This document shows positions 39,593-47,420 of a stretch of DNA of 64,000 bases, piece by piece. A program made the translations under genes and the position numbers. The notes below the pieces were generated by a model, which searched no databases, was not told the DNA's origin, and saw nothing but the letters and a program-made list of their open reading frames with translations. The stretch's first letter is position 1. The number at the start of each line of letters is the position of its first letter. This DNA comes from Collinsella tanakaei (lineage in GTDB: Bacteria > Actinomycetota > Coriobacteriia > Coriobacteriales > Coriobacteriaceae), in assembly GCF_030373545.1 (NCBI RefSeq), contig NZ_JAUDCO010000003.1:124001-188000 (forward strand), read 5' to 3'.

Positions 39593-40180
39593 CTAATCCT
39601 CCCGATGCTTCGCCGCGCGACGCTCGTCGCGCAGGCGGATGCGGTCGAGTGCCGCCTCGGCTGCCGAGAAGCGGCATCCGCAGTAGTTCTGCCGGTACAT
39701 CCCCAGCTCGCGCGAACGACGCGTGGCTTCGGGATACCAGGGGCGAAAATCGCGGATGACCGGGGTGAGCCCACGCGCCCTCGCCAGGCGCTCGAGCACG
39801 TCATTGCAGGTTTCGAACAGCTGGTAAGGAGACACCGCGAGCGTCGTGGCGACATGGTCGAACCCCTCCGCCTCGGCTACGCGCACGGCCTCGGCAAGCC
39901 GCAGCGCATAGCAGGCGCGGCACCTCCGCTCACGGTCGCGCGCGCCGATGGGCGACACGCCGCGCTCCCATGCCGCGTAGTCCTCTCTCGCTTCGATAAG
40001 CGGAATGTCGTTGCCTGCGCACCAGCGTCGCAGTTCAGCCAAGCGCCGATCGTGCTCATCGGCAGGCTGGATGTTCGGATTCGTCCAGCAGATCGTAGGC
40101 TCGAACCCCTCTTCTGTCAGCAGGCGCATCGGCTCGAGCGAGCACGGCGCGCAGCAGGCGTGCAGCAACAAGCGGGTCAT
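39593..40180 (-). CDS. queH: Epoxyqueuosine reductase QueH
   Basis: 195-residue DUF208/QueH protein, the non-cobalamin enzyme that reduces epoxyqueuosine to queuosine in tRNA. Metal/cluster cysteines are all visible: HACCAPC near residues 7-13, CRACYALRL at about 98-106 and YCGCRF near 172. The WTNPNIQP segment is a further family hallmark. The length is normal. The ATG overlaps the stop of the DUF3267 gene upstream (TGATG-type overlap), so translation is coupled even though a family B repeat pair lies in the end of that upstream gene. Confidence 0.92.
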   Translation of the reverse strand: MTRLLLHACCAPCSLEPMRLLTEEGFEPTICWTNPNIQPADEHDRRLAELRRWCAGNDIPLIEAREDYAAWERGVSPIGARDRERRCRACYALRLAEAVRVAEAEGFDHVATTLAVSPYQLFETCNDVLERLARARGLTPVIRDFRPWYPEATRRSRELGMYRQNYCGCRFSAAEAALDRIRLRDERRAAKHRED

Positions 40181-40962
40181 CGAGACCCCCTCTCCATCGG
40201 ATTTGCCGGGTTGGTTGGGGACGTGTTCCTTTCAACCCGTTCAGCAGATTCATCTTGGCAAGCGGGCAAATGGGTTGGAAGGAACACGTCCCCAACCAAC
40301 CCGCGGCGGGCTTCCTCCCCTTCCGACTCATCGCCCTCGCCGAAAAACGAGACGCCCCATTCGGTATCCTCGCAGTACACAATGCGCGCGTCGCGCACAA
40401 TGGCCCGCACATACTCCCAATCTCCCGTGCAGCCTGAAAGATGCAGCACGGCCACCAGGTAGAACACGAGCGGCCAGCCGGTTGTCGCGCCGAGCACGAG
40501 TAGAAGGGCAGTCACGACCACCGTGGGCGCGAGCGCGATTACGAGATACTGGCGACGCGTGTACACGATGTCCTTGGCGCAGGCGTACAGCATGCCCGCC
40601 TTCCAGTTGGCGCCGAACGTCACGCGGGTGCCGGCGGGCGCGAACAGCTTAAAGAAGACGGCGTGCACGACCTCGTGCGCGGCAAGGGATGCGAAGCAGC
40701 CGACAGAGCAGATCGCGAGCCACCAAAACGACGGCGGCATGCCCTCGGCGCCCTCCCCGGCAAAGACGGCGCGAAGCTCCATGCCGGGCAGCCCCAACAG
40801 CTGCGGAATCCCGGCGGCAAACCACACGATGCCGAGGACCGCTCCGACCGCGATCACCGCGGCCGATGCGCGCAGCATGCGCCTCTGAAATCCCCTGTCC
40901 TCGAAGGTTCGTATGTCGGCGATCTTTCTCATGTGCCCAAGGATAGCATGCGCGGCATCCAT
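40177..40962 (-). CDS. DUF3267 metalloprotease-like membrane protein with repeat-derived tail
   Basis: About 261 residues. Two membrane helices at about 30-50 and 75-95 are followed by HEVVHAVFF, an HExxH zinc site within a membrane segment as in DUF3267 and site-2-protease-like proteins, then helices near 145-185. The natural domain ends about WGVSFFGEGDESEGEE; the remaining 35 or so residues (RRGLVGDVFLPTHLPA, then VERNTSPTNPANP) are read through two inverted family B repeats. The stop overlaps the queH start. An alternative start ten codons later (40932) follows a -10-like TATCCT. Confidence 0.75.
   Translation of the reverse strand: MDAAHAILGHMRKIADIRTFEDRGFQRRMLRASAAVIAVGAVLGIVWFAAGIPQLLGLPGMELRAVFAGEGAEGMPPSFWWLAICSVGCFASLAAHEVVHAVFFKLFAPAGTRVTFGANWKAGMLYACAKDIVYTRRQYLVIALAPTVVVTALLLVLGATTGWPLVFYLVAVLHLSGCTGDWEYVRAIVRDARIVYCEDTEWGVSFFGEGDESEGEEARRGLVGDVFLPTHLPACQDESAERVERNTSPTNPANPMERGSR
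40207..40302. repeat. Family B inverted pair inside the 3' end of the DUF3267 gene
   Basis: CGGGTTGGTTGGGGACGTG at the left (40207-40239, closing TTCAACCCG) and its inverted partner at 40271-40302 (GGGTTGGAAGGAACACGTCC, CCAACCAACCC), separated by about 31 bases. Both lie in the translated end of the gene. Confidence 0.8.
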
Positions 40963-41134
40963 CACCGTCCCGCCCCCGAAGCTCGCGGCATTCCGGCACA
41001 CCCTCGAGGCCTCCCCGTCGGCCGTCTCTGTCGTTTTTTGCGGGTTGCGACGCAGGGGTGCCACGCTGCGTGCATGTGCGATAATGGGTGCCCGAATACG
41101 CAACGACCCCCATCAGGAGCGACAAGGAGCCCTC

Positions 41135-43198
41135 ATGGCACACAAGCTCAGCAAAGATACCCGCCCGTCGTGGCCGCACCGCGCCGTCGTCACCGCCGGC
41201 ATGCCGTACGGCAACAAGAACCTGCACTTCGGGCACGTGGGCGGCGTGTTTGTCCCCGCGGACTTCTTCGCGCGCTTCTTGCGCGACCGCCTGGGCAAGC
41301 AGAACGTGATCTTCGTCTCGGGCACCGACTGCTACGGCTCCCCCATCATGGAGGGTCACCGCAAACTCGTCGAGTCGTGCGGATCGGACTGCACCCTGAC
41401 CGATTATGTGCAGGCCAACCACGACCTCCAGCAGGCCACCATCGATGGCTTCGAGATGCAGCTCGATCTGTTCGGCGGCTCGGCGCTCCCGCCCGCGGCC
41501 CCCATCCACAACCAGACGACCGCCGAGGTCATCGAGCGCCTGAACGAACAGGGCGTGCTTCACAAGCGCGCGACCAAGCAGTTCTTTGACGTCAAGGCCG
41601 GCCAGTTCCTGAACGGCCGTCAGGTCATCGGCCGCTGCCCCATCCAGGGTTGCAAGTCCGAGAAGGCCTACGCCGACGAGTGCGACCTCGGCCATCAGTA
41701 CGAGCCCGAGGAGCTCATCGCACCCAAGTCCGCCCTTACCGGCGAGACCCCCGAGCTGCGCCCCGTGGATAACATCTACTTCGATCTGCCGGCCTACCTC
41801 GACTTCCTGAAGGACTACACCGCCAAGCTCGAAGCTGACGAGACCGTGCGCCCCGTGGTATCCAAGACCATGGAGGAATGGCTGCTGCCCGCGCAGATCT
41901 ACATCCAGACCAAGTTCCGCGAGGCCTTCGACGCCATCGAGGACCAGCTGCCCGACCACACCGTGACCGAGGCGGAAGGCAACAAGAGCTCCTTCACCGT
42001 CACCTTCCCCAGCTGGGAGGAGCGCGACGCGGCGCATGCCGTGCTCGCCGCCGGCGGGGTGCGCTTCCGCTCCGGCAAGGCGCTCGTGCCGTTCCGTATC
42101 ACCGGCAATATCGAGTGGGGCGTGCCCGTGCCCGACGAGTGCGGCTGCCATGGCCTCACCTGCTGGGTGTGGCCCGAGAGCCTGTGGGCGCCCATCAGCT
42201 TCACGCGTACGGTGCTCGCCGAGGCCGAGGCCGCCGGCATGACGGATCGCTACGCCAGCGCCGACTGGCACGACTGGTGGTGCAGCCCCGAGGCGCACGC
42301 CTACCAGTTCATCGGCCAGGACAACATCTACTTCTACGGCATCGCGCAGACGGCGCTGTGGGAAGCGCTCGGCTGCCACATGGAGCAGTCGACGCTCGTG
42401 GCCAACTACCACGTGCTCTACATGGGCAAAAAAGCGAGCTCCAGCTCCCAGACCCCGCCCCCGCCCGCCTCGGAGCTCCTCGACCACTACACCGCCGAGC
42501 AACTGCGCGCGCACTTCCTGTCGCTCGGCCTGGGCGAAAAGCCGGTGAGCTTCTCGCCGAAGGCCTACGACACGCGCGAGACCGGCAAGAACGCCGACGG
42601 CACGCCGCTGCTCGCCCGAGACGACAAGCGCGTCATCGACCCGGTCCTCAAGGAGGGCGCGTTGCTCACCGGCGTGTTCAACCGCCTGGCGCGCTCCTGC
42701 TTCTACGGCGTGGCGCCCAAGGAGGGCGACGAGGCAGCATACCGCAGCGGCTGCATCCCCACAGGAGCTCCCGATACCGAGGTGATCGATGCCTCCGAGC
42801 AGGCTATCCTCGCGTTCGAACAGGCCATGCACACCTTTGAGTTCCACCATGCGCTCGGCGTGTGCGACGCCTACCTGCGCACCGCCAACAAGCGTTGGAG
42901 CGATGCGAGCAAGGCCGCCAAGAACGCCGAGGACGACGCCGCGATGGCGCAGGCGCTCGTCAACGCCTTCCATGAGCTGCGCGTGGCGACCGTCCTCATG
43001 CACGGCATCGTGCCTGCGGGCTGCGAGCTCATCTGCGAGCACTTTGCCATCGAGCCGGATACGTTCTTCTCGTGGGACCACATCTTCGACACCTGCGACG
43101 AGCTCGTGGCGAGCTTGGGCGAGCAGCCCGGATGCCACCGCGTGGTCCCGCTGCCGCCGCGCTTCGACTTCTTCGAGAAGCACCCGAGCCAGCAGTAG
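41135..43198 (+). CDS. Methionyl-tRNA synthetase-like class I tRNA ligase lacking KMSKS
   Basis: 687 residues with the MetRS layout: HIGH motif HFGH (31-34) in YGNKNLHFGHVGG, a CP domain with a Cys knuckle (CPIQGC and a following Cys), the WPESLWAPI and FIGQDNIYFYG segments of the active site, and an anticodon-binding domain. Where KMSKS is expected the sequence is KKASSSSQTPPPP (432-444), so the loop's second Lys is missing. In gut Gram-positives such proteins are annotated as class I tRNA ligase family, from memory. A -10 GATAAT lies at 41080-41085; the start follows AAGGAGC. It may be a divergent MetRS or have another role. Confidence 0.8.
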   Translation: MAHKLSKDTRPSWPHRAVVTAGMPYGNKNLHFGHVGGVFVPADFFARFLRDRLGKQNVIFVSGTDCYGSPIMEGHRKLVESCGSDCTLTDYVQANHDLQQATIDGFEMQLDLFGGSALPPAAPIHNQTTAEVIERLNEQGVLHKRATKQFFDVKAGQFLNGRQVIGRCPIQGCKSEKAYADECDLGHQYEPEELIAPKSALTGETPELRPVDNIYFDLPAYLDFLKDYTAKLEADETVRPVVSKTMEEWLLPAQIYIQTKFREAFDAIEDQLPDHTVTEAEGNKSSFTVTFPSWEERDAAHAVLAAGGVRFRSGKALVPFRITGNIEWGVPVPDECGCHGLTCWVWPESLWAPISFTRTVLAEAEAAGMTDRYASADWHDWWCSPEAHAYQFIGQDNIYFYGIAQTALWEALGCHMEQSTLVANYHVLYMGKKASSSSQTPPPPASELLDHYTAEQLRAHFLSLGLGEKPVSFSPKAYDTRETGKNADGTPLLARDDKRVIDPVLKEGALLTGVFNRLARSCFYGVAPKEGDEAAYRSGCIPTGAPDTEVIDASEQAILAFEQAMHTFEFHHALGVCDAYLRTANKRWSDASKAAKNAEDDAAMAQALVNAFHELRVATVLMHGIVPAGCELICEHFAIEPDTFFSWDHIFDTCDELVASLGEQPGCHRVVPLPPRFDFFEKHPSQQ

Positions 43199-43320
43199 CG
43201 CCCCTGCCGCCGCGCTCCCAGCCAGCAACGGCGCGCTCCCCTATCCGGCCTCAACAGACCGCCCCGCCGCGACATGCCATCATGGCAGCCGCTGCGGGGC
43301 GATCCGCTTAGAGGTATCCG

Positions 43321-44163
43321 TCATGCGTCGGCATGCCCCGCACGGGCGACGAGCAGCTCTGCGTCGACGGTGACACGGCGGATCCGGTCGTGCGGCAGCT
43401 GCGTGTCGTCCACCCCGAAGAGCAGCGGGGTCATGCGCAGCAGATCGGCCACCTGGTCGGGCGCAACATCGCAGGTGGCGCAGGCGCGCACGCGCCGTTC
43501 GAGGACCATATGGCGCTCGAGATGCTCGACGACCCGCCGGTTCGAATGGTGCGCATGGCGCAGGCGCTCGCCCGCGAGCTCACGCAGCTCGATCATGTGC
43601 CTGGGGCCCGGCACGATCTTGACGAGCATCCCATCCGCGGAAAGCGCACGCGTGAACTCGGCGTAGTTTGCCGGCGTGAAGATGTTGAGGATGCACCCGA
43701 GCGCGCCGTCGCGCACAGGAAGGTTCGCCACGTCCGAGACGAACCAGCACACGCGATTGCCCCCACGCGCGGCGCGAAGAATCGCATCGCGGGAGGTGTC
43801 GAGTCCGATGATGGACACGTCGACGCCTTCAGCCAGGGCCTTAGCATAGTACCCCTCACCGCAACCCGCATCGAGCATGGGGCCGGCAAGGTTCGTTGAG
43901 GCGAGCACGTCCTCGAGCGCCTCGAGAACGTGGCCGTAGAATCCCGCCGCAAGGATCTTCGACCGGGCATCGAAGAAGCCCGCATCGTACTCGTCGCGCA
44001 CGGCACGGCGCATGAGGTTGACATAGCCCTTGGCGGCGATATCGAAGCCATGGCCCTCCTCGCACCGAAGGCTCGCGTCGCGCACGTGCATCCGCGCGCC
44101 GCACAGCGGGCAGCGCAGCAACTCGGCGACACCGACGAACTTCTCGATACGCGCGGGATTCAT
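43321..44163 (-). CDS. RlmA-type 23S rRNA methyltransferase
   Basis: 280 residues resembling RlmA(I/II), which methylates N1 of a guanine in 23S rRNA helix 35. N-terminal zinc site: LLRCPLCGARM and LRCEEGHGFD (residues 15-45), then GYVNLM, a family mark. The SAM domain has motif I MLDAGCGEGYYAKAL and GLDTSRDAILRAAR, and later NIFTPANYAEFTRAL and KIVPGPRHMIELR. The start at 44163 follows AAAGGTTGG at some distance. The subclass cannot be decided by eye. Confidence 0.85.
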   Translation of the reverse strand: MNPARIEKFVGVAELLRCPLCGARMHVRDASLRCEEGHGFDIAAKGYVNLMRRAVRDEYDAGFFDARSKILAAGFYGHVLEALEDVLASTNLAGPMLDAGCGEGYYAKALAEGVDVSIIGLDTSRDAILRAARGGNRVCWFVSDVANLPVRDGALGCILNIFTPANYAEFTRALSADGMLVKIVPGPRHMIELRELAGERLRHAHHSNRRVVEHLERHMVLERRVRACATCDVAPDQVADLLRMTPLLFGVDDTQLPHDRIRRVTVDAELLVARAGHADA

Positions 44164-44464
44164 CGGACGCACCAACCTTTCGCATGCGATATGAAACGAA
44201 AACGGTCTCGCCGCGTCTGGGCCATAAGACCGAACAGTCCCTCCCAACCAAGGGCCACCTGTCGATTATGGCATGAAACGAAACGGACGGACGGGGCCGG
44301 CGAGCGCCCGCACGAGCGCGTCATGCCGCAGGCCCCCACGTCGCGCGTGTCGAGGTTTTGCGGGGACAGGCGCGCTCTGGTCCCGTGCGGGCGCTTGGGG
44401 CATAATCGAGAAGTTTTGTTGGCAACAAGATGTCGGTTTCGTCCGGCGGGTGGAAGGATCAGGT
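44164..44464. other. Divergent intergenic region
   Basis: About 300 bases between the RlmA-type and GNAT genes. The only signal I see is a -10-like GCATAAT at 44400-44406, about 60 bases before the GNAT start, with TTGGGG just ahead. The rest shows no gene, repeat or hairpin that I can support. Confidence 0.4.
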
Positions 44465-45022
44465 ATGGCGAGCATGCTGCAGGTACGCCCAGCGCGCGCG
44501 GAGGAGGCCGAGCGCGTGGCGGAGATTCTCGAGGACGGTAAGCGCACAATCGCCCAATTCGGCATCGAGCAGTGGCAGCATGGCTACCCGAACATCGAGA
44601 GCGTGAAGGCCGATATCGCCACCGGCTCGTGCTATGTGGCAGAGGACGCCGATGGTGCGCTCGTGGGAACGCTGGCGCTGCTTTCCGGCATCGATCCGGA
44701 ATACTGCCGCGCACGCATCGCCTGGCTGACGGACAACCCGTGCGAGCAGGACGGCGAGACCCCGTATCTTGCCATCCACCGCAGCGCCACCGCCGCCGAG
44801 GCGCTCGGGCGCGGCGTCATGGGCGCCATGTTCACCGCAGCCGAGCAGATCGCCCACGACCGCGGCGCCTTGAGCATCCGCATCGACACCCATCCGGGCA
44901 ACCGCGCCATGCGCGCGTTCCTTGCCAAACAGGGCTACACCGAGCTTTCCGCCTTCGAACTCACGCAAAAGGGCGGCGCCGAGACCGACCTGACCCGCAT
45001 CGCTTACGAAAAGCTCGTATAG
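44465..45022 (+). CDS. GNAT family N-acetyltransferase
   Basis: 185 residues. N-terminal MLQVRPARAEEAERVAEI is the usual GNAT opening. The central acetyl-CoA site reads YLAIHRSATAAEALGRGVMG, the loop being less Gly-rich than usual, and the end is GNRAMRAFLAKQGYTEL. The segment EQWQHGYPNIESVKADIATG near 30-50 marks a GNAT subgroup common in Gram-positives; substrate unknown. The start at 44465 follows TGGAAGGATC. Convergent with the UbiB-family gene. Confidence 0.85.
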   Translation: MASMLQVRPARAEEAERVAEILEDGKRTIAQFGIEQWQHGYPNIESVKADIATGSCYVAEDADGALVGTLALLSGIDPEYCRARIAWLTDNPCEQDGETPYLAIHRSATAAEALGRGVMGAMFTAAEQIAHDRGALSIRIDTHPGNRAMRAFLAKQGYTELSAFELTQKGGAETDLTRIAYEKLV

Positions 45023-45046
45023 GCACCAAGCGGCCGCGCGGCTCCC

Positions 45047-46816
45047 CTACTCGTGCTTACCGTGGGAGTTGCGCCAGATCTCGCGGCCGAGGGCCAGCGC
45101 GAGCACGAGCGCGGACAGGTACCCCAAAAACCCGATGACCGGAATGCCGAAGATGACCGGTTCGATCTTGGCGTAGTACACCACCGACGAACCGATGAAC
45201 AGGCCCGCGATCACGATGGCCATGGACATGCGGTCCACGATGCCGCCCACGCGGCGCAAGACGCGCTCGCTGCCGAGCACCTGCGTGTTGATCTTGAGCT
45301 GGCCGCGCGTGAGCATACGCGAGGCGAGCCCCAGCTGGTCAGCCGCCTCGAGCAGGCCCTTTGCCGCCCGCACCGAGGCATGGGCCATCTCGCCAGCGGT
45401 GTCGGCCGCGCGCGCAAACGAGCTCTTCTCGTTTTTGATATGGGCGGAGATGATCTCGACCATGTTCACGTCGGGCATGTACTCGGAAAGCAGGCCCTCG
45501 AGCGTCACCATGCCGCGGGCGAACATCGTCACCACGCTCGGCAGCTCGACGTCGTTTTTGCGCGCCAAACTCACCAGCGAGGTCAAGAACTCGCCGATAT
45601 CAAGGTCCTTCAAGTCCAAGCCGGCGAAATCGGCGACGATGAAGTCCAAGTCGGACAGAAACGTCGAATGGTCGAGCTCCGAGGAGTCGCCGCGCGTCAC
45701 CGCGAAGCGCATGAGCGAGTCCTTGAGCTTGGGAACGTCGTTTTCCGCCACGGAGAAGATGATGTCCTTCACGATCGAGCGGTCATGGTTGGACATGCGC
45801 CCGACCATACCCAAGTCGATGAAGTAGATGACGTTCTCCTTGCAGATGATGTTGCCCGCATGCGGATCGGCGTGGAAAAAACCATCGTCGAGCACCTGCG
45901 TGGAGTAGTCTTCCACGATGCGAGCGCCGAGCTTCTCCAGGTCGTAGCCAGCCGCAACGAGCGCCTCGGGGTCGGCGATGGAGATGCCGTCGACGTAGTC
46001 CATGACGACGATGTGCTCGGTGCACAGCTCCTGATACGAACGCGGGCACGAAATCCCCCGCGTGTCCTTATGGAACTCATGGAAGTCGCTTAAGTTGCGC
46101 GCTTCCATGATGAAGTTGGTCTCCTCGCGGAAGGACTGCCACAGCTCCTCAACGACCCCGTGCAGATCCACGAACTGGTCGGTCTTGACGAAGCGCGAGG
46201 CGGTCCGCACGATGGACCGCATGATGTCGATGTCCTGCGCCATCACCTGCTGGGCGCCGGGGCGCTGGACCTTGATGGCCACCTCCTCGCCCGAAAGAAG
46301 GCGCGCGCGATGGACCTGTGCGAGCGAGGCGCTGCCGAGCGGCTTGCGATCGATCCACTCGAACACCTCGGACACCTTGCGGCCGTACTCTGCCTCGAGG
46401 CAGTCGCGAATGACCCAGAACGGCACGGGCTCCACGTCAGTGCGCAGGCGGCGCAGCTCGTCGCAGAAGCGCTGGGGCAGAATCTCGGACCGGTTGGCCA
46501 GGATCTGCCCCATCTTGACGAACATGGGGCCGAGCTCCTCGAGCATGCGGCGCAGGCGCACCGGCGTCAGGTCGTGCCACGCCTCGTACTTGCGCACGAT
46601 GGCGAAGATCTCGGCGATGCGCTTGCGGCGGCCCTTCGCCGTGAGCTGGTACTCCTCGGTGGGAGCCATGACCTCGGGTTCGTCCGGGACGACGTCTTTG
46701 GCGCGCGGGCGGCGGTGAAGGCCGTGCGCGATGAGCTCCTCCTCGTTGTCGAAGACGAGCGTGTCATCGGGATCGAGGCGATCGCGGCGCGTGCTGTTCG
46801 GGGTATCGGCTGCCAT
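45047..46816 (-). CDS. UbiB/AarF/ABC1 family kinase-like protein
   Basis: 589-residue atypical kinase of the UbiB/ABC1 family. The N-terminal KxGQ-type extension (LGPMFVKMGQILANR), Ala-rich nucleotide loop (GSASLAQVHRA), Lys of VAIKVQRPG, catalytic DPHAGNI and metal-binding IDLGMVG are all present. The C-terminus holds two membrane helices (about 525-580). Members act on or extract quinones and other membrane lipids. It lies ten bases after the phasin-like gene, an association seen elsewhere. Confidence 0.92.
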   Translation of the reverse strand: MAADTPNSTRRDRLDPDDTLVFDNEEELIAHGLHRRPRAKDVVPDEPEVMAPTEEYQLTAKGRRKRIAEIFAIVRKYEAWHDLTPVRLRRMLEELGPMFVKMGQILANRSEILPQRFCDELRRLRTDVEPVPFWVIRDCLEAEYGRKVSEVFEWIDRKPLGSASLAQVHRARLLSGEEVAIKVQRPGAQQVMAQDIDIMRSIVRTASRFVKTDQFVDLHGVVEELWQSFREETNFIMEARNLSDFHEFHKDTRGISCPRSYQELCTEHIVVMDYVDGISIADPEALVAAGYDLEKLGARIVEDYSTQVLDDGFFHADPHAGNIICKENVIYFIDLGMVGRMSNHDRSIVKDIIFSVAENDVPKLKDSLMRFAVTRGDSSELDHSTFLSDLDFIVADFAGLDLKDLDIGEFLTSLVSLARKNDVELPSVVTMFARGMVTLEGLLSEYMPDVNMVEIISAHIKNEKSSFARAADTAGEMAHASVRAAKGLLEAADQLGLASRMLTRGQLKINTQVLGSERVLRRVGGIVDRMSMAIVIAGLFIGSSVVYYAKIEPVIFGIPVIGFLGYLSALVLALALGREIWRNSHGKHE

Positions 46817-46825
46817 GATTCGGTG

Positions 46826-47269
46826 CTACTCGGCCGTCTGCTCGCCCTCGGCAGCGGGCTCGGCGTCGGCGTCGGCATCAGTCTCGACCTCGACGGCTTC
46901 CACCTTAACGCTGACCGTCGCATCGTCGACCTTGCTCACGAGCTCGGTCACATGGTTCACGAACTCGCTGCGCTCAGCAGCGGTCATGGGGCGGACGCGG
47001 GCCAAGATCAGCTCGTCCAGGATGCGCTCGGCGACGGACTCGCCCTGGTTGCTCAGGCGGTCGGTCACGTCGCTGAACATGCCGCCGGCGCGCTCGAACA
47101 CGTCGGACATGGAGCGCGCGAAATCCGGCGTCTCGGCGTCGGCGCGGACCTCCTCGCCCTTGGCGGAGAGGCTGTCGAGCACCTCCTTGCCCTTCTCGGC
47201 GGTGAGCGCCGCGGCGCCGAAGCCGATGTTGACCATGTTGTTGACGATCTTCTCAAAAGACGTGGCCAT
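46826..47269 (-). CDS. Phasin-like coiled-coil protein
   Basis: 147 residues: an amphipathic N-terminal helix (FEKIVNNMVNIGFGAAALTA), a heptad-like middle segment up to about residue 110 including ERILDELILARVRPMTAAER, and a highly acidic tail (Asp/Glu/Ala). The pattern is that of phasin family proteins and related PhaI-like small helical proteins often encoded before ubiB genes. The start is 47269, with AAGGAGCAAG upstream. Co-transcribed with the UbiB-family gene. Role unknown, perhaps a regulatory or scaffold partner. Confidence 0.7.
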   Translation of the reverse strand: MATSFEKIVNNMVNIGFGAAALTAEKGKEVLDSLSAKGEEVRADAETPDFARSMSDVFERAGGMFSDVTDRLSNQGESVAERILDELILARVRPMTAAERSEFVNHVTELVSKVDDATVSVKVEAVEVETDADADAEPAAEGEQTAE

Positions 47270-47358
47270 CACTTGCTCCTTAGAACGAGGGTTTCAGACA
47301 ACATTTCTACCCTTGTACCCACATCCTAGCATGTCGCCCCCGATAGCGCCGACATGCG

Positions 47359-47394
47359 CCGAGGGGCCCGGGCAACGCGGCCCGGGCCCCTCGG
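47359..47394 (-). terminator. GC-rich 14-bp hairpin after the C69 dipeptidase gene
   Basis: CCGAGGGGCCCGGG (47359-47372) and CCCGGGCCCCTCGG (47381-47394) are exact inverted arms around an 8-base loop. It lies between the dipeptidase stop and the phasin-like start. There is no T run, so it may attenuate or protect mRNA ends rather than terminate efficiently. Confidence 0.55.
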
Positions 47395-47420
47395 AATCGG
47401 TGACGCATGAAGCGGCAGCT

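Noticed and set aside
40649-43228. Very long open frame (over 850 codons) opposite the MetRS-like gene
   Set aside because: It is a shadow caused by high GC content; the plus strand shows clear protein motifs, while the antisense translation is low-complexity and His/Glu/Arg-rich.
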